Position numbers and translations under genes: made by a program. Source: Clostridia bacterium (lineage in GTDB: Bacteria; Bacillota; Clostridia; Oscillospirales; Acutalibacteraceae). From it: a stretch of DNA of 64,000 bases. The stretch is from the NCBI GenBank assembly GCA_017395425.1, contig JAFPUM010000043.1:1-64000 (forward strand), read 5' to 3'. Below, piece after piece: positions 57,301 through 64,000 of the stretch; within the stretch, counting starts at the first letter, position 1; every line of letters begins with the position of its first letter. The notes under the pieces were generated by a model, which saw only the letters and a program-made list of their open reading frames with translations, had not been told where the DNA came from and made no database searches.

Positions 57301-57753
57301 ATGAAAATGCAAATCAAGCTGATCGAACCCACCGTTGCCGAGATTCTATTGCCGAAAGAAACCCTCGCCGCCTTCGGTCTGACCGCCGACCGCATTACGC
57401 CCCGTCGAGCAGACGCACGGAAGCTACTGACGGTTCTCTTCGACCTGCTGGAATCGCTGTGCGGTCTGCGGCGGGACGGCTGCTTCACTTTTGCGGAGTG
57501 CCGTCCTTACATAAACGGAAACTGCCGCCTGTGCGTGGGATTTACCCGCCTGCCCAGTCAACGTCTCTATGCCTTCGCCTGTGCGGATGACCTGCTCGAC
57601 GCACTCTCCCGCGTTCGGTACATTTCGTCATCTGATGTCTTCCGTGTCGAACCGTCAGGAGATAGGTTTTTATTGTATTATGCCCAAAGCCCTGACAATC
57701 AGATCAATGCCGCCCATAACCTCGCGGTTTTGAGTGAATACGCGATGTGCTGA
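57301..57753 (+). CDS. MecA-like ClpC adaptor candidate
   Basis: A 150-residue protein. The N-terminal part (KIKLIEPTVAEILLPKETLAAFG, then RKLLTVLFDLL) and the C-terminal part (LYAFACADDLLDALSRV, SSDVFRVEPSGDRFLLYYA, ending LSEY) follow the layout of MecA/YpbH adaptors: the C-terminal domain delivers substrates to ClpC and the N-terminal domain picks them. Identity is low and the assignment rests on pattern only. AAAGGA precedes the ATG. It lies 42 bp upstream of the RnfC-like gene, so co-transcription is likely. Confidence 0.6.
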   Translation: MKMQIKLIEPTVAEILLPKETLAAFGLTADRITPRRADARKLLTVLFDLLESLCGLRRDGCFTFAECRPYINGNCRLCVGFTRLPSQRLYAFACADDLLDALSRVRYISSSDVFRVEPSGDRFLLYYAQSPDNQINAAHNLAVLSEYAMC

Positions 57754-57795
57754 ATTTGCTGAGCGAATGGATTTCTTTCGGAAAGGAAAACCGAT

Positions 57796-59088
57796 ATGTC
57801 GTTATTTGATACCGTCAGCCTGTTTCACACCGACCAATACGTCAGTCTCGAACAGCACAAGGAACCCGCCTTCTCCGCTCCGCTGCGACGTGTGCCGCTG
57901 CGGGGGAATGCGTGTGTGCCTCTGTGGGATCCCTATGGAGGCGAGATGTATCCCGTGGTGCGTCCCGGCGACCGCTGCGCCCGGTTTTCGCTGCTCGCGC
58001 GCACCAAAACCAACACCGACCGCATGGGTCCCTCGTGGGTCATGTCGCCGGTATCGGGATATGTGGAGGAACTGCGGACGGTTTCTCATCCGCTGCTGGG
58101 ACGCACCTTCTGTGCCGTCATCCGTCCCGACAGCGACGTGGCGCCGCTTTCCACCACGCCGCACAGCCTTCATGCCATGACCGAAGAGGGCGTTCTGCGC
58201 GCCATTCATCAGGCGGGCATCATTGACGAATTTGACCGGGAACCGCTGGCGAAGAAAATCGCCGAGGCGAAGGCAAAGGGCGTCCGCGAAGTCGCGGCGA
58301 TTGCGCTGGACGACAGTCCCTATGTGAGCAGCGCGCTCAAAACCGTGAGTGAATTCGGCATGGAGGTCAATGACGGTCTGAGCGTCGTCCTCAAGGCACT
58401 TGACGGCGGCAGTGCGAAACTTGCCGTATACGACTGCGATGAGATTGAGATGAATGCCGAGCGGTTCAATTTCGGCTTTGTCGAAGTGATTGAAATGCGG
58501 GGCGGCTTTCCGCTGATTTCCAAGTTCAAGCGGGAATACTATCCCAAGGGGGACTTTCTGCCGGTGGGGGTGCAGGCGCTCCGAAGCGCGGCGCAGGCGC
58601 TCTCGTCGGGCGAGCCGCAGACCGAATCCATCGTGACGGTGTCGGGCGACTGCGTGGGACAGCCCATGAACGCGGTGGTCATCAACGGCACGCCGCTGGA
58701 GGACGTGCTGCGGGTGGTGGGCGTGACCCGTCCGCCGCGGTATGTGATTCTGGGCGACACCATGACCGGCAAGACCACCGACGATCTGCAAACGCCGGTG
58801 GTGACGGGTATGCGCGCCATTACGCTGATGAACCGTCTCGAAAAGCCGGACAAAACCGAATGTACCCGCTGCGGCAAATGCGTGGCGGTGTGTCCGATGG
58901 AGCTGCCGGTCTATGAAGCCCTGCGCCACTACGAGCGGGGGGAAACCGAACTGGCGGCGGACTTCGGCGCGGAACAGTGCAGCGGCTGCGGCGCGTGCAG
59001 TGCGGTCTGTCCCGCCGGGTGGGAAGTGGCGCATATCATGCGCCATCTCAAACAGGACAAGAAAAAGCGCCAGCAACAGGAACCGTAA
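57796..59088 (+). CDS. RnfC-like 4Fe-4S electron-transfer protein (solitary)
   Basis: A 430-residue protein. The N-terminal RnfC barrel-sandwich segment (YVSLEQHKEPAFSAPLRRVPL, SPVSGYVEEL) is followed by an NQO1-like fold (about 120-270), an SLBB-type domain (VSGDCVGQPMNAVVINGTPLEDVL), and two ferredoxin motifs, CTRCGKCVAVCP and CSGCGACSAVCP, binding two 4Fe-4S clusters. None of rnfD, G, E, A or B is adjacent, so it is not a standard Rnf complex. Solitary RnfC-like proteins include PrdC (proline reductase) and PduS; no partner here decides between them. Confidence 0.85.
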   Translation: MSLFDTVSLFHTDQYVSLEQHKEPAFSAPLRRVPLRGNACVPLWDPYGGEMYPVVRPGDRCARFSLLARTKTNTDRMGPSWVMSPVSGYVEELRTVSHPLLGRTFCAVIRPDSDVAPLSTTPHSLHAMTEEGVLRAIHQAGIIDEFDREPLAKKIAEAKAKGVREVAAIALDDSPYVSSALKTVSEFGMEVNDGLSVVLKALDGGSAKLAVYDCDEIEMNAERFNFGFVEVIEMRGGFPLISKFKREYYPKGDFLPVGVQALRSAAQALSSGEPQTESIVTVSGDCVGQPMNAVVINGTPLEDVLRVVGVTRPPRYVILGDTMTGKTTDDLQTPVVTGMRAITLMNRLEKPDKTECTRCGKCVAVCPMELPVYEALRHYERGETELAADFGAEQCSGCGACSAVCPAGWEVAHIMRHLKQDKKKRQQQEP

Positions 59089-59139
59089 CAAAGGCAGTGA
59101 CTTCACGCCAATTTTGTGGAAGCATCCATATAGAGAAAT

Positions 59140-59188
59140 AAATCCGGCATTTTGCAAATCATTTATTGCAAAATGCCGGATTTTTACT
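59140..59188. terminator. Terminator between the RnfC-like gene and the DUF3021 gene
   Basis: An 18-bp stem (AATCCGGCATTTTGCAA and complement) followed by T5 on the plus strand; it probably serves the convergent gene too. Confidence 0.85.
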
Positions 59189-59697
59189 CATTTACTCAAT
59201 TTTACCGGTTCGCTGTCCTGCTCGTCAGAGAATACGGATTTCTCTGACGCTTCTTTCTGCGCCTGCTGACGCTGTAATTTCCTGAGCTGCTCCGTCATCT
59301 GCCGGGACTGTCGGTTGCGCTGGAACCAGACCATCAGCACCCCCAGCGCGTAGATGACAAAGATCGTGGCATTGATGATGAGATGATGCAGAACGGCAGG
59401 GATAACGGCGTCTTCCGCGGGAGACAGCCACCACATGAACAGGGCTTGTATCAGCACCAGCTGCAGAAACAGCCGCAGGAGATACTGCCTGAAGGTCAGT
59501 TGTTTTCGGAAATACATGACAAAGGAAAGCAGTACGCCGACAATGGATAGTTGTAAGGGGGGAATCAGAATATCATACGTCAGTTTCATTTTGGGCGCAA
59601 AAAATAACGTGATAACGATAAATGCCGTCACGGTGAGCGGCAACAAAAAGAAAAACAACTTCACCCGCGAAATAAGAAATTCTTTGAATGACATCAT
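59188..59697 (-). CDS. DUF3021-like four-helix membrane protein, LytTR partner
   Basis: A 169-residue protein with four hydrophobic segments (about 12-32, 43-62, 76-92, 103-125) and a charged Gln/Lys/Glu-rich C-terminal tail in the cytosol. It starts four nt after the LytTR stop, so the two are translationally coupled. This two-gene layout is the known LytTR-DUF3021 module, in which the membrane protein restrains its LytTR regulator. The signal sensed is unknown. Confidence 0.78.
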   Translation of the reverse strand: MMSFKEFLISRVKLFFFLLPLTVTAFIVITLFFAPKMKLTYDILIPPLQLSIVGVLLSFVMYFRKQLTFRQYLLRLFLQLVLIQALFMWWLSPAEDAVIPAVLHHLIINATIFVIYALGVLMVWFQRNRQSRQMTEQLRKLQRQQAQKEASEKSVFSDEQDSEPVKLSK

Positions 59698-59701
59698 ACG
59701 G

Positions 59702-60139
59702 TTATCCTTTCAGCGCCTTTTTGAGATCCGGCACGTATTTTCTGGAAATCAGGACTTTCTCGCCGGTCTGGAGGACAGCCAGAAAACGCGCGCCGGGCGC
59801 AGGCTGGATGCAGCTGACCTTCATCAGATTCAGAAGCATGGATTTGGAAATACGCAGGAAAAGCTTTTCCTGAAGCATTTCTTCCAGCACATAGAGTTTT
59901 GACCGGGTTTCATATACCATGTCCTGTGTGTAGAGAAATGTCCTGTGTTCAATGGATTCGATATAGAGTATCTCCGACACCGGAATTTCGTATTGCTTGT
60001 TGTTCGCCGTTCCGGTGAGCATTCCCTGACGGGAATGGACAAAAGCCAGTATGTCGCGCACCTCGTCACGGACGGCATGACACTGTATGTCAACCAGTTC
60101 CGGCTGTTCATGGGGGATGATCGTGATTTTTGTCTGCAT
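59702..60139 (-). CDS. LytTR-family transcriptional regulator
   Basis: A 145-residue protein with a short N-terminal part and a C-terminal LytTR DNA-binding domain (KQYEIPVSEILYIESIEHRTFLYT, RISKSMLLNLMKVSCIQP). It has no receiver domain, so it is regulated by its membrane partner rather than by phosphorylation. The start is ATG 60139, which fits the family. The nearest good AAAGGAG lies 33 nt upstream, separated from the ATG by a CCGCCTG/CAGGCGG hairpin. Promoter TTGTCA-17-TATACT at 60280-60252. Autoregulation is usual. Confidence 0.85.
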   Translation of the reverse strand: MQTKITIIPHEQPELVDIQCHAVRDEVRDILAFVHSRQGMLTGTANNKQYEIPVSEILYIESIEHRTFLYTQDMVYETRSKLYVLEEMLQEKLFLRISKSMLLNLMKVSCIQPAPGARFLAVLQTGEKVLISRKYVPDLKKALKG

Positions 60140-60251
60140 ATCCGTATGCCGCCTGTCTGTCAGGCGGCTTTCTCCTTTCAGATGATCGTCGAACCGGGTC
60201 AAAATGCCCTTACTCCTACAGACTTTGTTTCTTTCCCCGTCTGATGAGTAT

Positions 60252-60280
60252 AGTATAATACCGTTTGGGGATAATGACAA
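60252..60280 (-). promoter_or_regulatory. Promoter of the LytTR-DUF3021 pair
   Basis: On the minus strand, TTGTCA (60280-60275), 17 bp, TATACT (60257-60252). Confidence 0.65.
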
Positions 60281-60343
60281 GAGGGTGTTGCACCAGATGC
60301 ACAAATCAAACCTGAAATGCACCGGGCAGCCATCCGCAGAAAA

Positions 60344-60400
60344 AAGCGTGGAAGCAGACGAGAGAGAGCCTGCTCTCTCTTTGACTTCCACGCTTTGTGT
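60344..60400 (-). terminator. Terminator of the YfhO-like gene
   Basis: On the minus strand, AAGCGTGGAAG pairs with CTTCCACGCTT, with an inner AGAGAGAGC/GCTCTCTCT hairpin, then T6. Confidence 0.8.
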
Positions 60401-60418
60401 TGTAATACAGCCATGCGG

Positions 60419-62938
60419 CTATGTCTGCTGATGTTTCTCCACCGCTTTGAATGCCATTCTCACTCTTTTCCGCCTTGTCATCTCGTGTTCCGTGCGCAGC
60501 GTCATATACAGTCCCAGAACCATCATGACCGCCGAAACCGCCATACTTTCCCGGAACAGCGGCGGCACATACTTCATGACCACCGAATGCTTCCCGCTGC
60601 CGAGCGGCAGTCCGATGAGTCCGCCGCAGACCTTCACAGGCTTGACATTTTTGCCGTCTACCGTCACTTCCCAGCCGTATTCATACGGTATCGACGTGAT
60701 GCCCGTATAGTCCCCCGTCTCTTCCAGCATGAACCGTATGGTGCTTCCGCGGCGGGAGATATAGGTGCCGCCGCGCTGTCTGGCACGCTCGGTCAGCGCC
60801 GCCTGCTTTGTCTGGGACAGCATCGCGAAGGCTGGCGCCGGCACTTCCCGTCCGTCACGGGCGCAGAGATAGACCGTCACTTCTTTTCCCCACGTCTGCT
60901 CCCCGATTTGGTAAATGCCGCCGGCGCAGGCCTGCTTCCAATGGCTGCGGCTGTCGCTTCCCACCGCGTATTCATAGTCCCCCGCTTCACACAGTACATA
61001 CAGACCGCCGTTCTGCGATATCGTTACCGTATAACGGCACACTGTCGTGGTATCATCACCAAACGTCCAGCCATAGCGCTCATTGGACGCCGAATCGGCG
61101 GTTTCCGTGAGTTGACCGCTCACCGGCGTCCACAGTCCGTCCACGCCGAACCATTGCGCCGCCAGCGCGTTCTGGGCTTCAAACGCGTTCTGCCCCGTTC
61201 CGAAGGTTTCATCCTCCCAGCCGCGCACCGCAAAGGCGGGCGACTGCACGGAATCATCCAGGGAATGCGCGGTTTTGTTCCGGACAATATAGCCTATCCC
61301 GAACACGATATCGGTCAGCGGCGTATAATTGTCCGCGCCGCCGTACTCCGAATCCCCCATAATGCCGAGTTCCGCCGCGAATCCATCCAGTCCCGCCGTG
61401 CGGCTGCGCCGGAGATTCACCCCGTCCGCCGCCGGATCGTCCACGCACCGCCGCCGAAAAAAGCGCATAGAACTTTCCCTATCGGCTTCATGCGTGGCAA
61501 TACGTTCATTGATCCGCATACGGCTGACGGTCTCGGCATATAACGCATCGGCGCGATAGGGCGAATCAATCGCACCCACCGCCGCGCCGCAGTGAATCCC
61601 CCCGAACAGTGCCAGTATACCCGCTATCGCCAGCGCGTGCCGGATGCTCTGATGCTCCTTCTCAAAGACGGTCAGCAGAAAGACCGCCGCGCCTGCCGCC
61701 GCCATTCCCACATCGGTGAGTATTTCAAACGTCCCTGCGCCGCGCAGCCACAGACTTCCTCCCGCCAGCAGCGTGACGCAGCCCACCGCTATGGCTCCTT
61801 TTGACAAAGTGATTCCGTCCTTTTCCCTGAAGCACTTTGCCGTTCCATAGCACGCCGCCGCGCTCCAGACAAAGCCCATATTCACCGTTTCACTGCCGTA
61901 AGCGCAGAAGCCGTACAACAATCCCCCCGCTGCCGGCACCGCTGCCGCCAGCAGGCTGATTCCTGCCGCCGCGCCAATGAGCCAACGCTCGTACCAGATG
62001 ACCGAGGAATTCAGCAGATAGGTCAGAAATCCCATGAGCAGCAAGCCGGATATACAGACATATGCGCTGCCTGCCGCCGACCGGGTACCCAGTCCCCCGA
62101 AGCAGAGCGTTCCCGGCAGATCAATGGCCTGCGTCATGGAGAAAACCCCGCCTTTATAATAGACCGCCGACGCGCCCAGCGGTATCACCAGCACCGCCGC
62201 CGTACCCGCCGCGCACAGCAGCGTCGCCGCAAACAGCGCAAAGTGATCCGGCGACAGCACCGCTCCCTTGCGTGACAGACAGAACGCCAGATAAAACAGC
62301 AGCGTCACCACGATGCCGCCGATCATCAGCCGGGGGCAGGTCAGAAAGGACACCGCCGCAAAGAGAAACAGCCGTACCGGCTTTTGATGACTGACATAGT
62401 GATGCACGCCTTCGAGTATCAGCGGAAAAAACACCGCGCCGTCCGCCATCGAGGGATACCACGCCGCGCACGCCGTGAACCCGCCCAGCGCGTAGCCGCA
62501 CGCCAGCCCGAACGACAGCGCTTCCGACGTTCCCGCGCAGCGCCGCAGCATATACCACGCAAACAGTCCGCACAGTCCCGCCCGCAGCACCGTAATCACC
62601 GAATACGCCGCCGCCAGCCGCCGGGACGAAAAGAACAGCGCCGCAAACAGGAAGGGCGAACACTGTCCCGCCGCGAATTCCGTGTAAAAGCTCTGTCCGT
62701 AGCCCACGTTGAGATGATAGAAAACACCGTTTTCCGAGACGATGGATTCCATCAGGTGACAGAAACTCTCAAACCACTCCAAGCCTTCCTCCGTAATCAG
62801 CGTCTGCTCCCCGAACGGCGTGATACCGTTGATTCCCAGAATGACACAGACCACCGCGGCGGGCAGGAAAAACGACAGACCTGCCCACCCCGCGGTGGTC
62901 ATTCGGTTGGATAGGATAGAGGTTTTGGTGTGGTTCAT
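60419..62938 (-). CDS. YfhO-family polytopic membrane protein
   Basis: An 839-residue protein with about 12-14 transmembrane helices and a large outside domain (about 530-800), then a last helix and basic tail. GQSFYTEFAAGQCSPF in the first loop is the usual landmark of YfhO proteins, which belong to the GT-C class and add sugars (for example to lipoteichoic acid) from lipid-linked donors. ATG 62938 is chosen because the frame upstream runs into a family-A repeat. The ribosome site is weak. Acceptor is unknown. Confidence 0.87.
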   Translation of the reverse strand: MNHTKTSILSNRMTTAGWAGLSFFLPAAVVCVILGINGITPFGEQTLITEEGLEWFESFCHLMESIVSENGVFYHLNVGYGQSFYTEFAAGQCSPFLFAALFFSSRRLAAAYSVITVLRAGLCGLFAWYMLRRCAGTSEALSFGLACGYALGGFTACAAWYPSMADGAVFFPLILEGVHHYVSHQKPVRLFLFAAVSFLTCPRLMIGGIVVTLLFYLAFCLSRKGAVLSPDHFALFAATLLCAAGTAAVLVIPLGASAVYYKGGVFSMTQAIDLPGTLCFGGLGTRSAAGSAYVCISGLLLMGFLTYLLNSSVIWYERWLIGAAAGISLLAAAVPAAGGLLYGFCAYGSETVNMGFVWSAAACYGTAKCFREKDGITLSKGAIAVGCVTLLAGGSLWLRGAGTFEILTDVGMAAAGAAVFLLTVFEKEHQSIRHALAIAGILALFGGIHCGAAVGAIDSPYRADALYAETVSRMRINERIATHEADRESSMRFFRRRCVDDPAADGVNLRRSRTAGLDGFAAELGIMGDSEYGGADNYTPLTDIVFGIGYIVRNKTAHSLDDSVQSPAFAVRGWEDETFGTGQNAFEAQNALAAQWFGVDGLWTPVSGQLTETADSASNERYGWTFGDDTTTVCRYTVTISQNGGLYVLCEAGDYEYAVGSDSRSHWKQACAGGIYQIGEQTWGKEVTVYLCARDGREVPAPAFAMLSQTKQAALTERARQRGGTYISRRGSTIRFMLEETGDYTGITSIPYEYGWEVTVDGKNVKPVKVCGGLIGLPLGSGKHSVVMKYVPPLFRESMAVSAVMMVLGLYMTLRTEHEMTRRKRVRMAFKAVEKHQQT

Positions 62939-62977
62939 GCGGATGCTGCCCCCGTATCGATCATGAAGGATACTGTC

Positions 62978-63006
62978 ATTATAGCGGCAGAATATGAATT
63001 TTTCAA
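62978..63006 (-). promoter_or_regulatory. Promoter of the YfhO-like gene
   Basis: On the minus strand, TTGAAA (63006-63001), 17 bp, TATAAT (62983-62978). Confidence 0.7.
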
Positions 63007-63040
63007 CCGGCGTTGTGGAAAAACGAATGGGCTGCTTTTG

Positions 63041-63273
63041 TTCCGGACGGTATTCGCCTGACCCCGTTGCCGGGATTGGCTCGATTTGCTTTGTGTGGGG
63101 GGCTTTTCGGTATTCGCCTGACCCTGTTGCATGTCTTAGCGCAATTCGCCCGGCAGGCTTTCGCCTGCCTTGCGGGGCGCTGCCCCGCTCCCTGGCAGGG
63201 CTCCTGCCCTGCACCCGCCAAAGGGACTCGTCCCTTTGGAATCCCACGCTTCGCTAATTGCGCTTCGCGCTTT
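63041..63273 (-). repeat. Family-A repeat copy 10, 3' of the EEP gene
   Basis: A minus-strand copy with variant modules (AAAGGGACGAGTCCCTTTG hairpin, GCAGGGCAGGAGCCCTGC palindrome) and two terminal units, GGTCAGGCGAATACC, about 60 bp apart. It starts at GCGCGAAGCGCAATTAGCG after the EEP stop. Confidence 0.8.
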
Positions 63274-63283
63274 TCTTCTTTTT

Positions 63284-64000
63284 TTACCACCGGATATCCA
63301 CGTACACCGGCGCGTGATCCGACAGCTTCCCGTAAAAATTCGGCGTGACATAATCATATGTCAGCACCTTGCTCTTTTTCAGATTCCTCACCGCTATATG
63401 ATCAATCGATTTTCCGTAGCCGTCGCCCTTCACCCGGTAACTGAACGATTTTTCATTACAGGTATACCGCCCCGACAGATTCTCCGCGTACTGCGTCGCA
63501 AGCTCATAGCAGTCCGCAAATCCCATCTTCTCCAGCACGCCGTATTCCTCCGCCGACACCGTACAGTTGAAGTCGCCCAGAATCAGACACGGACAGTCAT
63601 ATTCCTTCACCAGTTCGTTTGCCTTGGTGCAGACCTCTTGCAGCTGTTTTTCCCGGTACAGAGAATTGTTGGGAGCGGCAGGGGTATTCTTGCGCCACCA
63701 CAGATGCGTCGAAAAAACCACAAACCGTTTGCCGGTTTTCTTTTCTTCAAAATACGCCCATGTATAGGATTTGCTGTCTTTATTGCTCGCGTAGCGGAAG
63801 GTATGGGAATCCCCGTCGAGCAGCGTAAGCGTTTCGGTATTATAGAGGATGGGCGTCCAGTTGCGATAGGCTCTCCCCTTCACATAATGGTCGGCAACCT
63901 GATAATGCCGACCGCTCGCGTTGATTGCCTGCACCACCGAAACGATATAATAATGGTTAATCTCCTGCAACGCCAGCACGTCGGGGTCGTATGCCATATA
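63284..64000 (-). CDS. Endonuclease/exonuclease/phosphatase-family protein (5' partial)
   Basis: The frame is open through the right edge, so the N-terminus (about 60 residues, with the first metal-site Asn) is outside the window. Visible are DPDVLALQEI (metal-binding Glu), the HLWW region, LILGDFNCT (catalytic Asp-x-Asn), SIDHIAV and the closing SDHAPVYVDI (catalytic Asp-His). This places it in the EEP superfamily (DNase I, ExoIII, sphingomyelinase, inositol phosphatase). The substrate is not determined. Whether it is secreted cannot be seen. Confidence 0.88.
   Translation of the reverse strand, partial: YMAYDPDVLALQEINHYYIVSVVQAINASGRHYQVADHYVKGRAYRNWTPILYNTETLTLLDGDSHTFRYASNKDSKSYTWAYFEEKKTGKRFVVFSTHLWWRKNTPAAPNNSLYREKQLQEVCTKANELVKEYDCPCLILGDFNCTVSAEEYGVLEKMGFADCYELATQYAENLSGRYTCNEKSFSYRVKGDGYGKSIDHIAVRNLKKSKVLTYDYVTPNFYGKLSDHAPVYVDIRW

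Overview
The window looks like a chromosomal segment of a GC-rich (roughly 55-60 %), spore-forming, probably anaerobic gut Firmicute of the Clostridia, most likely Oscillospiraceae/Ruminococcaceae-like. The support is a SpoVAD and a PdaA-type cortex deacetylase, class II GalT, GatCAB in place of GlnRS/AsnRS, a feoA-feoA-feoB-Cys-rich iron operon behind a DtxR-like box, DUF4250, DUF4358 and MecA-like proteins, strong AGGAGG ribosome sites and frequent TTG starts. No rRNA, tRNA, phage, complete transposon or CRISPR array was seen. The organism assignment is inferred from gene content only.

Layout. 1-8.5 kb: end of an Ig-repeat surface protein, a GT-B-like orphan, then alpha-galactoside use (GPH symporter, GH36 alpha-galactosidase, convergent GalT). 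8.7-22 kb: a Ca-type P-ATPase followed by a Ter-type locus (two TerD proteins, a NrdG-like 4Fe-4S protein, a Pro-rich protein, two related coiled-coil proteins and a 1186-residue protein with three CbbX/SpoVK-like AAA+ domains). 22-24.5 kb: solute-binding lipoprotein, Rrf2 regulator, pentapeptide-repeat protein. 24.5-28.8 kb: an exopolysaccharide O-acylation module (SGNH, DUF4358, MBOAT, DHHW). 28.9-36.5 kb: Zn-ribbon membrane protein, HflX, PdaA-like deacetylase, a DUF4173-like membrane protein, small lipoproteins. 36.5-45 kb: Na/Pi symporter, SpoVAD, HAD hydrolase, divergent EF-G paralogue, MurA. 45-54 kb: SH3b surface protein, gatCAB with an Asn-codon leader peptide, a probable type I toxin-antitoxin pair, polyphosphate kinase. 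53.7-64 kb: Feo iron operon, MecA-like and RnfC-like proteins, LytTR/DUF3021 pair, YfhO-type membrane protein, and the end of an EEP-family nuclease/phosphatase.

Most striking non-genic feature: at least ten copies of a modular palindromic repeat (family A, about 140-380 bp). Every copy lies just 3' of a gene and points the same way as that gene; in two cases it supplies the stop codon. Four of its copies sit inside or at the end of the Ter/AAA+ locus. A second family (B, about 215 bp) has two full copies and one fragment. Short heptamer-like tandem repeats also sit at gene ends.

Best candidates for something undescribed: the TerD/4Fe-4S/coiled-coil/triple-AAA+ locus; a leader peptide with five consecutive Asn codons and mutually exclusive hairpins in front of gatCAB; a 31-residue holin-like toxin with a convergent antisense RNA; and the 3'-end repeat family.
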